Shown: in pieces, positions 28,402-36,595 of the stretch
Numbering within the stretch: the stretch's first letter is position 1
Layout: each line of letters opens with the position of its first letter
NCBI RefSeq assembly: GCF_900141935.1
Contig: NZ_FQYX01000003.1
Coordinates: 210,659-274,658 of the forward strand
From: Arenibacter nanhaiticus
GTDB taxonomy: Bacteria > Bacteroidota > Bacteroidia > Flavobacteriales > Flavobacteriaceae
DNA length: 64,000 bases
Reading direction: 5' to 3'
The notes under the pieces: generated by a model
Told to the model about the DNA's origin: nothing
Databases searched by the model: none
What the model saw: the letters and a program-made list of their open reading frames with translations, nothing else
Program-made: the position numbers and the translations under genes

Positions 28402-29562
28402 TTAAATATAAAATCCTTCTTTGTTTTCTCGTACACCTGGATGTTTTTCCAATTCTGCCTCGATCAAATCTACTCCTAAACCAGGTCTGTTACTTAATTT
28501 TAAATAACCGTTTTCAATATCCAATGGACGGGAAATTATCGAATCGCGCCAAGGGACATCTTTAAAAATAAATTCTTGCCTAAAGAAATTGGGGATTGTA
28601 GCACAAACATGTCCAGAAGCCAGCGTCGATAAAGGACCATTAGGATTATGCGGTGCTATTAAGACATTATAGACTTCGGCCATGCTAGCCATTCTTTTCA
28701 TTTCGGAAGGGCCTCCGCAACGAGTAATATCTGGCATAATATAGTCGCAAATATGTTTCTCTAAAATAGGCCGTATCCCGTATCGCGTATAGTGTCGTTC
28801 CCCTACACAAATAGAAACATTAGAATCTATCCTATCACGAAAAGCCTTTAGCGTATTGGTGTTTTCCGGACCCGCTGGTTCTTCATACCATGTGATATCT
28901 AGTGCGGCCATTCTATTGGCCATACTAACTGCTATATTAAAATTTAGCATCGCATGGGTTTCTATCATAATATCCATATCCTTCCCTACGGCCTCCCTCA
29001 CTGCTTTACTCATTTCAAAAGCTTTGTTCTGATCAGACATGGACAAGGATAGATTTGTGTCTAGATCATCGCCGTAAAAATAATTCGTATGGGCAAACGG
29101 ATCAAATTTTAATCCGGTAAATCCGGCAGCCTTAACTTCTTTTGCTTGTGAAACATAATCATTGCTATTGTGTTCGCCTTGGGTAAACCAATAATTAGCA
29201 TAGAGTTTTATGTCAGTTCTAAAAGCCCCTCCCAGCAAGTCGTACATAGGAACACCGAGAGCTTTGCTCTTTAAATCCAATAACGCCATATCGATACCCG
29301 AAATGGCACACATGCTGGCGCCAAAAGGTCCAACCCAATTCAGGTCTCGATAAAGCTTTGTTCATATAAAATCTATTTTCATAGGATCTAGGCCTATAAT
29401 TCGGTTTCCAAGTTCTTTCGCTGCCGCTTCTACAATTTGGCTTCCAGGCCAATTGGTAGCTTCACCAACTCCTGTTAGACCATCATCGGTATAGATTTTA
29501 AGGAAGGTCCAATTGTATTTTACACCTTCTACTAGCCATACTTTAACGTCAATTATTTTCAC
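28402..29562 (-). pseudogene. Mandelate-racemase/enolase-superfamily sugar-acid dehydratase with one in-frame TGA
   Basis: The ATG at 29560-29562 opens a 66-codon frame that ends at a TGA (29362-29364) in the phrase KIDFI-stop-TKLYRDLNW. The same frame then runs on without a shift to 28402, so a single stop is the only damage; relatives have Trp (TGG) there. Read through, it would be 386 residues with the enolase-superfamily metal and catalytic residues in place: Glu at IMIETH (about 201), YEEP (227), GER (255), Asp at PDITRCGG (278) and His in APHN (305). It resembles galactonate, fuconate or rhamnonate dehydratases. A downstream ATG (29313) could give a 303-residue protein without the N-terminal capping domain, unlikely to be active. 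Confidence 0.85.
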
Positions 29563-29678
29563 TTCTTTTTATTTTGATGTTAGTCTATTTTTAGTTGAAA
29601 ATAGCAATAGATTTATACGGACACAAAATCAATTCATTTCTATTGGCATTAAAAGTGGTTCATGGTAAAAGCCATGTG

Positions 29679-32636
29679 TTATTCAAACATAAGGGTAATT
29701 TCACCTCTTAATACTTTATCTTTTATAGAGATTCTTCCTTCACTATGGGGAGTTCCGTAAAATGGTTCCGAACCATTATTGGAGTAATCCGCAATCAGCC
29801 AATGAATATGCTCTTCTTGCAACCAGGTTCTAGAAGATTGATCTCCCTTTGAGAGCACCGTAACCTTGCTTCCTTTTTCATTGGAAAGTGAGGCATAGAG
29901 GATATTTCGCTTTGTAGATCGGAAATCATTGCTGCCCAATTCATTGGCATCCTCTTTCCAAGAATGTAATGGTTTTATACCCCATGGCGCCACACCACTC
30001 GTGGAAACGGCATTTAATTGTGCTGTTCCTTTATTTCTTCCTATATGGTCATCGGGGTAAAGAGTAAAATCTCCTTTCCTTTTCCAGGCCAAGCGATCAA
30101 AAGATTTGGGCAATATCATAACTAAACCATATTGATACGGAGATTCCTGTTTTGATATTTCAGAAATAGTATAGCGGGCATTGAAGTATCCCTTGGAATC
30201 AAAGGTATACTCCAAGACTCCCTTCCCTTCCTTAAAGGTTACATCGATCACCATTTTAATTTCTTCTTCAGATTTTTGGATGTCAAAATTTGTTGCAAAT
30301 TTTATAAACCATGGGAAATTTTGAAGTGGTGAGATATTTCGTTGATAGGTCTCTCCGGCAATATTGTTTTTTCCACCGTCTTCGCTGTTCATAGGTACAA
30401 CCGAAAATAAGGGTCCCTCCTTGATTATGGTTTGGTCGTCTTTTGCTATAGAATTGATAGCGCCTGTTAATTTGCTTACCCGATATCTAATTTCACCTTG
30501 ACGCATAAGATAAGAATCTTGGTTTTCTTCATAAGAAAGAGTCTTTTTTTTGGGGTTTTCTATGACTACCTCTTCCCTAAAATCATAATACTCTTCTTCG
30601 GCAATAAATCCGAGAGGGTCATAGAATGTCATTTTAAGGGTTTTGACTTTTGTTTTCGAAGGAATGGTTATCACTCCTTTTTTTCTTGGGCGAATTTTAC
30701 TTTTTATCTGATGTTTTTTGCCATTTATTTCAGCAATTATTTTGATATCCTCTAAAGAAGTAAAATCATAGCGGTTCTCTACGTGTAATTGTACTTTTTC
30801 ACCACTAAAGCCCTTGTTTATAATTCTTATGGGAGAATATGCTTTCTTAACACCAAAATACTCGGGTTTTGGTCGTCTCCATCCATCTAATGGTCCCCAT
30901 GGGCCATACCCAACTATTTTTCCATTGGGCAAATGAAAAGTATCATCTATACCACTCCAAATAGCTCCACCTAGATTATTTCGATGAGCATATATAGAGT
31001 CGTAAAAGGTAACTAAAGGTTGGTTATAGGCATCACGTACTCCCGGGTCGGTCAACAGCTCTCTTCTGTTATAGGTAGACAAATGCGCATATTCCCCGAA
31101 CAAAGTAGGTCTGGACATGGTATCAGTGGCTGCCGGGCCATTGATGCCAGGGTAGTGGTAGTTGGCTATGTCTGCAGTACTTCCGGCATTATTGAACCCT
31201 CCCCAGCATTGATCATGAAAAGCATTTGGTCTAGAAGGGTCCATAAATTTAACGAACTGTTTTACCTTGTCCCATAAAGGGCTCCAACGAGATTCGTTGG
31301 CAAGGGACCAAAGGATAATAGAAGGGTGCTTTTTGTTTGCCTGGATATTTTCAATATTGGCCATTAACATATAGGGCAAAAATTTCTCGTCTTGGTAATT
31401 CCAATGCCCCCATATAGGAGAGGCATGGTGCTGAATCCAAGTTAAGGAAGCTTCACTTTCTACAAAGAGTCCCAAACGATCTGCGGCATCCAAGAATTCT
31501 TCCGAAGGAGGGTAATGCGAGGTCCTGATATAGTTACAATTTGCTTCCTTAAAAAGTTTGGCGTCTAAGCGTTCTAATTCTGGTGTCAAAGATCGACCAG
31601 TAAGCGGATGAACCGCATGGCGGTTTACCCCATGAAGTTTTATTGGATGCCCATTAACAAAAACCTCTCCCTTTTTAATGTCGACTTGCCTAAACCCTAT
31701 ATTTTGAACGTTTTTTTGTAAAATTTCCCCGTTTTTGACCAATTCGGTTTGCAACTGATACAAATATGGGTTCTCTGGGTTCCAATGCTTAGGGTTGTTA
31801 ACCTCAAAAATCACATCGGAAATAGTATGGTTTTTATGGTCCTTACTCGTGCTTTCTAAAGATAGTCTTTTGTGTAGCTTTTGTTTGCCCTTGGCGTCTA
31901 TTAGGGTATAGCGAAGCTGCATATCCGGAATATCAGTATCTAAGAGGTCTATTTTAGTTTTAATTTGCAGTTTGGAATTCTGAAACTTTTTATCAAAAGT
32001 AGTGGTAATGGTTATATCCGAAATATTCGATTCTGGCAAAACAAACAAGCGTACCTTTCGTAATATTCCCGCGACGGTATGGGCAGCATATTGTGAGGTA
32101 CAACCTAAAACATCACTGATCGTATTCGCCCTTACGGCCACTTCTAATAAATTGTTGTTCGCTTTTATTTGATTAGTCAATTCGGCCTCAAAAGGAACAA
32201 AACTGCCTTCGTGTTCAACAATAGGTATTCCATTTAACTTTACAAGAGCATGGGAACTAACAGCGTCAAATTTGATGAAAATCCGCTTGTTCCGCCATTC
32301 CTTGGGAATTTCTATATTTCTTTGATAATAGGCCGTTTCCCCTATATTTAACTCGTGCCCCTGCATGACCAATTCCCCAGGGACTTCTACAGGGATTGGT
32401 GAATTATTGTTAAGAGCAACCTGCCATGTCCCATTTAGGGATATCACTGGGGTTTTTATGTTTTGCACTTCTGTAGGAATAGGGGATAATCTTGGGACTT
32501 CAAGCTCGGTCTCTTGAAGTATCGGATGCTGATGTCCCTGGGATTTTACTTTTGTGATAATCAAAAGTAAAAAGACATATAAAATAAGCGGTATTTTATG
32601 GTTCGATAGCTTGTGGTAGCCTTTATTGGTTTTCAT
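29679..32636 (-). CDS. GH2-family beta-glycosidase (beta-galactosidase-like)
   Basis: A 985-residue exported glycoside hydrolase, with a signal segment at 14-33. It has the GH2 layout: sugar-binding jelly roll (about 55-200), Ig-like domain (about 205-315), then the TIM barrel with GVNRHAVHPLTGRS, the acid/base Glu448 (LWSLANES) and the nucleophile Glu515 (TLFGEYAH). A C-terminal beta region (700-985) resembles the LacZ-type Bgal_small_N domain. It would remove beta-linked galactose-like residues in the periplasm. It is separated from the upstream cytochrome/LRR gene by a hairpin (32703-32740). Confidence 0.9.
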   Translation of the reverse strand: MKTNKGYHKLSNHKIPLILYVFLLLIITKVKSQGHQHPILQETELEVPRLSPIPTEVQNIKTPVISLNGTWQVALNNNSPIPVEVPGELVMQGHELNIGETAYYQRNIEIPKEWRNKRIFIKFDAVSSHALVKLNGIPIVEHEGSFVPFEAELTNQIKANNNLLEVAVRANTISDVLGCTSQYAAHTVAGILRKVRLFVLPESNISDITITTTFDKKFQNSKLQIKTKIDLLDTDIPDMQLRYTLIDAKGKQKLHKRLSLESTSKDHKNHTISDVIFEVNNPKHWNPENPYLYQLQTELVKNGEILQKNVQNIGFRQVDIKKGEVFVNGHPIKLHGVNRHAVHPLTGRSLTPELERLDAKLFKEANCNYIRTSHYPPSEEFLDAADRLGLFVESEASLTWIQHHASPIWGHWNYQDEKFLPYMLMANIENIQANKKHPSIILWSLANESRWSPLWDKVKQFVKFMDPSRPNAFHDQCWGGFNNAGSTADIANYHYPGINGPAATDTMSRPTLFGEYAHLSTYNRRELLTDPGVRDAYNQPLVTFYDSIYAHRNNLGGAIWSGIDDTFHLPNGKIVGYGPWGPLDGWRRPKPEYFGVKKAYSPIRIINKGFSGEKVQLHVENRYDFTSLEDIKIIAEINGKKHQIKSKIRPRKKGVITIPSKTKVKTLKMTFYDPLGFIAEEEYYDFREEVVIENPKKKTLSYEENQDSYLMRQGEIRYRVSKLTGAINSIAKDDQTIIKEGPLFSVVPMNSEDGGKNNIAGETYQRNISPLQNFPWFIKFATNFDIQKSEEEIKMVIDVTFKEGKGVLEYTFDSKGYFNARYTISEISKQESPYQYGLVMILPKSFDRLAWKRKGDFTLYPDDHIGRNKGTAQLNAVSTSGVAPWGIKPLHSWKEDANELGSNDFRSTKRNILYASLSNEKGSKVTVLSKGDQSSRTWLQEEHIHWLIADYSNNGSEPFYGTPHSEGRISIKDKVLRGEITLMFE

Positions 32637-32702
32637 GCTTTGTTTTAAAGTGTTATTATTTAAGAAAGAGTACTAATGCAGAAAATATAATGGTTAAAAG
32701 AA

Positions 32703-32740
32703 TATTCGCCACAAAACAAACTGTCGTTTTGTAGCGAATA
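32703..32740 (-). terminator. 15-bp hairpin between the cytochrome/LRR gene and the GH2 gene
   Basis: TATTCGCCACAAAAC (32703-32717) pairs with GTTTTGTAGCGAATA (32726-32740) with one mismatch, loop of 8 nt. On the minus strand it is followed by TTCTTTTAACC. It is either the end of the redox block's transcript or an attenuator before the GH2 gene, whose start is 67 nt downstream. Confidence 0.6.
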
Positions 32741-32773
32741 CACATAATAAACATAACTTGAAAAACTCCATTA

Positions 32774-34165
32774 TTAATATATTATGGAGTCCGATGCCCT
32801 TATTGGCAGCTTATAATTCCCAAAATTATAGTGTGTTTCGTTAATTGTTTTGTCTATATTATTTTCGGCCAAAGGGGTGTTGTAGAGATAAACAGTTTTT
32901 AACTGTTTAAAGGCAGACAACACAGAAAGATGCTCTTCTTTAAAACTTGTACCGGTTAGGTTTAAGACAGTTAAATGTTCTAAATTTTTTAGTTTCTCTA
33001 TGTGTTTTCCGCTTATATCGGTCTTGTCCAACTTTAAAACTGTCAGATTTGGAAATTGGGATATAAAATCAAATACCTCGTCCGTAATCTGGGTGTCACC
33101 TAAGTCCAAATAAACCGTCTGCTTTAGGATAGGTGCTAGCGATTTAACATCTTCGTCTCCAAATAGCGGATTGTTAGTACAGGAAACTTTAAGGAAATTA
33201 TTATCCACACTGATTGGTTCTATATGGAGCCCCTTAGTTTTAAGGGAAACAATACTGTCCATGGAAGCTTCGGCGACCGTAATGTTGGGATAAATATCCT
33301 TATGGGTTTTAGGAAAAAAAGCGGTAAACAATTCCTTTTGCAACCCTAATTCCCCAATTTTTTTGTCAAAGTCGTTGTTGTTGGCGATCCAAGCTTTTAT
33401 AATTTCTATTTCTTCCTTGGTGAGTTGGGTCTTGTCTTTTGGGGGCATATGGTCCTCATGATCCAAGGGTAGTACTAGCCTTGCATATATAGAACTGTTC
33501 TCGGGGTCGTTGGTTTTTATGATTGCGCCGTTCTCACCTCCCTTAAGGATCCCTTTTTCTTCCTGTAACTGTAGTTCGCCTTTGTCTTTTTTAGGGTTAT
33601 GACAGCTCACACATTTATTGTTCAATATAGGCTGTACCACCTCTTCATATAGAACGGCCTCCTCCCAATTGTCTTCTTGTAAAACAGGCATTTCATAAGT
33701 ATCAGAGCGTATGCCCAATAATGTTTTGATGTTTTGTGGAAGAGGTTCAGTTAGGTAATCCGAGCCATGGGTAATATTGCCCCCAAGATGGCCAGTTATG
33801 GAAATTAAAAACAATAGTGAAAACGACAACATTACAATAGGTAAACGTTTAAGGAAAATCTTTTCGGAGACCTCCTTTAATCGTAGGAACATTAACAATG
33901 AAAATAGTGCCGTAAATACCCCCGACCATAAATGTAAGGCTACCGTGTCAAAAGCATACCCTTCTCCCAAATACAGAAAATAACCGCTGATACAGGCAAT
34001 AGTAGCGGCGATAAAACCCCATAGAAAAACCAGGGCAATTATGTTGGTCAGATTGTTTTCCTTTCGGTCATACCATTGCAGTAATAAGCCAGTAATTATA
34101 AATCCTATGGGTAAATGAACTACTACGGGGTGTAAGCGTCCTATGAGTTGTTGAATAACTTCCAT
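32774..34165 (-). CDS. Membrane-anchored cytochrome-c-like protein with LRR tail
   Basis: A 463-residue protein with four membrane segments (about 18-30, 41-58, 77-93, 108-125; an LHPVVVHLPIGF DUF2231-like start). After the membrane part comes a planctomycete-type cytochrome-c domain with one haem motif C-V-S-C-H (185-189) and the MPPKDK loop (about 240-245), then leucine-rich repeats (about 355-445; TVYLDLGDTQITDEV..., LTVLKLDKTDISGKH...). It probably passes electrons at the inner membrane while the LRRs bind partners. It is 10 nt from the isomerase gene upstream. Confidence 0.85.
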   Translation of the reverse strand: MEVIQQLIGRLHPVVVHLPIGFIITGLLLQWYDRKENNLTNIIALVFLWGFIAATIACISGYFLYLGEGYAFDTVALHLWSGVFTALFSLLMFLRLKEVSEKIFLKRLPIVMLSFSLLFLISITGHLGGNITHGSDYLTEPLPQNIKTLLGIRSDTYEMPVLQEDNWEEAVLYEEVVQPILNNKCVSCHNPKKDKGELQLQEEKGILKGGENGAIIKTNDPENSSIYARLVLPLDHEDHMPPKDKTQLTKEEIEIIKAWIANNNDFDKKIGELGLQKELFTAFFPKTHKDIYPNITVAEASMDSIVSLKTKGLHIEPISVDNNFLKVSCTNNPLFGDEDVKSLAPILKQTVYLDLGDTQITDEVFDFISQFPNLTVLKLDKTDISGKHIEKLKNLEHLTVLNLTGTSFKEEHLSVLSAFKQLKTVYLYNTPLAENNIDKTINETHYNFGNYKLPIRASDSIIY

Positions 34166-34175
34166 GAAATACTTA

Positions 34176-35054
34176 TTAATTCAAGTTTAGACGTTCTTTA
34201 ATAGCTTTCATCATAAAAACATTGGCTTCCCACTGGTCCGATAACGGAATCCTGGTATAGGGAAGTGTAGGCATATAATCGGCAGGACCAAACTCTGTCG
34301 TAACGGTGAAAACTCCTTGGTGTTCTTTCCATCCTTTTCTAATGATTTTCTCCCAAATATCTACATGGCGCTTTAGGGCATTTGCCCATTCCGGAGCTTT
34401 GGGGTCGTTGACCTGTGGCCCTTGAGAGTGTCCTACCCGCGCATGGATGTGGTGCGATTTGTTAATTACAGGTTCTAATAATTCATCTTTTCCTTGAAGT
34501 AAGGATTCATGCACTGCCATCCAATGGCTGATATCCAAGGTTAATTTTAAATCTGGAATGGAAGTCAGGTATTTGGTTGTTTCTGGAAGGGAGTAACTAA
34601 ACCTACCTCTGTGGGTTTCATGGTATACAGGAATTTTATGAGTGGCACTAATAGCATTTGCCGCTTCAATAAACGCCGCGTTTTGTGCCTCGGTATAAAA
34701 ATCGTTACCAGTATGGCAATTGACGAAGACAGGTTTCCATTCTAACAGGGTATTTAAGCCTTTTTTGTATTGCTCCAAGCTTGCCTCAAAGGGTATTCCC
34801 TTATTGGTGCCGTGCAGGAAACTCACCAATAATCCATGTTTTTTAAGGGCTGTTTTTAACTCTTCTTGTTTTTTGGTATCCCATGGAAACCAAATCTCGA
34901 TGCCATCATATCCCGATGCCTTGGTTCGTTCGCAAAATTTGTCCATAGAGAGTGGGTTCCCCCAGTCTGTTTGGAAAAATAATACTTTTCCTTGGCTATG
35001 GGAAAGGAAAATGGCCCCGAATAAAAAGATTATGATGGTAGTAAGTGATCGCAT
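34176..35054 (-). CDS. Exported sugar isomerase/epimerase-fold (TIM barrel) protein
   Basis: A 292-residue protein of the xylose-isomerase-like TIM barrel family (AP-endonuclease-2 fold) with a signal peptide (SLTTIIIFLFGAIFLSHSQG). Metal site candidates lie at VYHETHRGR (Glu), LTLDISHW (Asp), HARVGHSQGP (His) and TTEFGP (Glu). A periplasmic location is unusual for an isomerase of central metabolism. Members of this fold are known to act as lyases or epimerases on 3-keto sugars. It is 30 nt from DUF1501 upstream and 10 nt from the cytochrome gene downstream. Confidence 0.85.
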   Translation of the reverse strand: MRSLTTIIIFLFGAIFLSHSQGKVLFFQTDWGNPLSMDKFCERTKASGYDGIEIWFPWDTKKQEELKTALKKHGLLVSFLHGTNKGIPFEASLEQYKKGLNTLLEWKPVFVNCHTGNDFYTEAQNAAFIEAANAISATHKIPVYHETHRGRFSYSLPETTKYLTSIPDLKLTLDISHWMAVHESLLQGKDELLEPVINKSHHIHARVGHSQGPQVNDPKAPEWANALKRHVDIWEKIIRKGWKEHQGVFTVTTEFGPADYMPTLPYTRIPLSDQWEANVFMMKAIKERLNLN

Positions 35055-35084
35055 TGTATTGGTTTAAATGGTTTGATTTGAATG

Positions 35085-36593
35085 TTAAGCTAATATTTCA
35101 TTTATGACATGTCCCTCAACATCGGTGAGACGGAAAGGTCTACCCTGGAAATCGAAGGTAAACTGTTCATGGTTAAACCCTAGTAAATGTAAAATGGTGG
35201 CATGGACATCATGGACCGATACCTTTCCTTCTAAGGCCGAGTAACCAATTTCATCGGTCACTCCATGGCTGGCTCCTTTTTTAATGCCACCACCGGCCAT
35301 CCACATGGTAAAGGCGTCCCCGTGGTGATCCCTGCCTTTATAGGCCATTTCCTGGCCTTCCCTGTTTTCCTGCATCGGTGTTCTGCCAAATTCACCTCCC
35401 CAGACCACAAGGGTTTCGTCTAGCAACCCTCTTTGTTTAAGGTCTAAAAGCAAGGCAGACATAGGGCGGTCTATTTCTGTACATTTATTTCTTAGGCCTA
35501 AGTCTACAGCTGTACCGTGGTCTGTTCCGTGGCTATCCCAGCCCCAATCATATAATTGTACAAAACGTACCCCGTCTTCTACTAGTTTTCTGGCCAACAA
35601 ACAATTGTTGGCAAAAGATTCCTTTCCAGGTTTTACCCCGTACATTTCTTTTATATGCTCCGGTTCGTTATTGATATTCATTATTTCGGGAACAGCTGTT
35701 TGCATCCGATAGGCCATCTCATATTGGTTGATCCTAGCGAGGATTTCGGGATCGGAATATTTGTTGAATTCTTCCTTATTAATTTTGTTGATAGCATCGA
35801 TGGTGTTTTTTTTGAGGTCTCGGGAAATTCCTTTAGGATCATCTATGTATAAGACCGGATCGCCCTTAGAACGGCACTGAACCCCTTGGTATACCGAGGG
35901 CAAGAAACCGCTTCCCCAAACACTTTTTCCGGCATCTGGTGTTTTTCCTCCAGAAGTCAATACGACAAAACCTGGCAAATTTTGGTTTTCAGAACCAAGG
36001 CCATAGGTCACCCAAGACCCTATACTCGGTCTTCCCAACCTAGGACTCCCTGTTTGCATAAACAACTGGGCAGGGCCATGGTTAAACTGGTCGGTATTCA
36101 CGGCTTTTAAAAAAGAAACTTCATCTACTACCTTTGAAAAATGGGGTAAAAAATTGGAAACCCAGTTTCCGGACTCCCCTTCTTGTTTAAATTCTGCCTG
36201 AGGCCCTAGTAATTTAGGAGTCCCCCGTATGAAAGCGAATTTTTTTCCTTCCAACATCGATTGTGGGGTAAGCTGTCCGTCCAGTTTTTGAAGCATGGGC
36301 TTATAATCGAACATCTCGAGTTGCGATGGCGCTCCGGCCATGTGAAGGTAGATTACAGATTTTACCTTGGCAGGAAACGGAGGGGCTAAAGAGGCTAAAG
36401 GGTTCACATCCCTTTCGGTAAGCGCTATTTTTCCATTTCCATTTTTACTGCTAAAAGAATTACATGACATGAAAAAGGAGCCCAAAGCTAGTCCACCCAT
36501 TCCTGTGACACAATTTTTAATAAAATGCCTTCTAGTGTTGGCCTGCAACTCTCTTTCTATCTTTTCTTTTATGAGTCGGTCTATATTGTTCAT
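35085..36593 (-). CDS. DUF1501 protein with Tat-like twin-Arg lipoprotein signal
   Basis: A 502-residue exported protein with an N-terminal twin-arginine segment (RRHFIKNCVTGMGGLALGSFFMSC) ending in a lipobox Cys. The remainder is the DUF1501 domain, which has an alkaline-phosphatase/sulfatase-like fold; visible pieces are SPRLGRPSIGSWVTYGLGS, DWGWDSHG and WGGEFGRTP, then GRDHHGDAFTMW. These genes nearly always lie next to DUF1549/DUF1553 cytochrome genes, in Planctomycetes and here; only 2 nt separate it from the next gene. The enzymatic role is not established. Confidence 0.9.
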   Translation of the reverse strand: MNNIDRLIKEKIERELQANTRRHFIKNCVTGMGGLALGSFFMSCNSFSSKNGNGKIALTERDVNPLASLAPPFPAKVKSVIYLHMAGAPSQLEMFDYKPMLQKLDGQLTPQSMLEGKKFAFIRGTPKLLGPQAEFKQEGESGNWVSNFLPHFSKVVDEVSFLKAVNTDQFNHGPAQLFMQTGSPRLGRPSIGSWVTYGLGSENQNLPGFVVLTSGGKTPDAGKSVWGSGFLPSVYQGVQCRSKGDPVLYIDDPKGISRDLKKNTIDAINKINKEEFNKYSDPEILARINQYEMAYRMQTAVPEIMNINNEPEHIKEMYGVKPGKESFANNCLLARKLVEDGVRFVQLYDWGWDSHGTDHGTAVDLGLRNKCTEIDRPMSALLLDLKQRGLLDETLVVWGGEFGRTPMQENREGQEMAYKGRDHHGDAFTMWMAGGGIKKGASHGVTDEIGYSALEGKVSVHDVHATILHLLGFNHEQFTFDFQGRPFRLTDVEGHVINEILA

Positions 36594-36595
36594 TG

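Noticed and set aside
29362..29364. TGA as selenocysteine or recoded codon in the dehydratase
   Set aside because: The position is a Trp in relatives, not a Cys or Sec site, and no SECIS-like hairpin follows; the YdhR relic shows a similar Trp-to-stop change.
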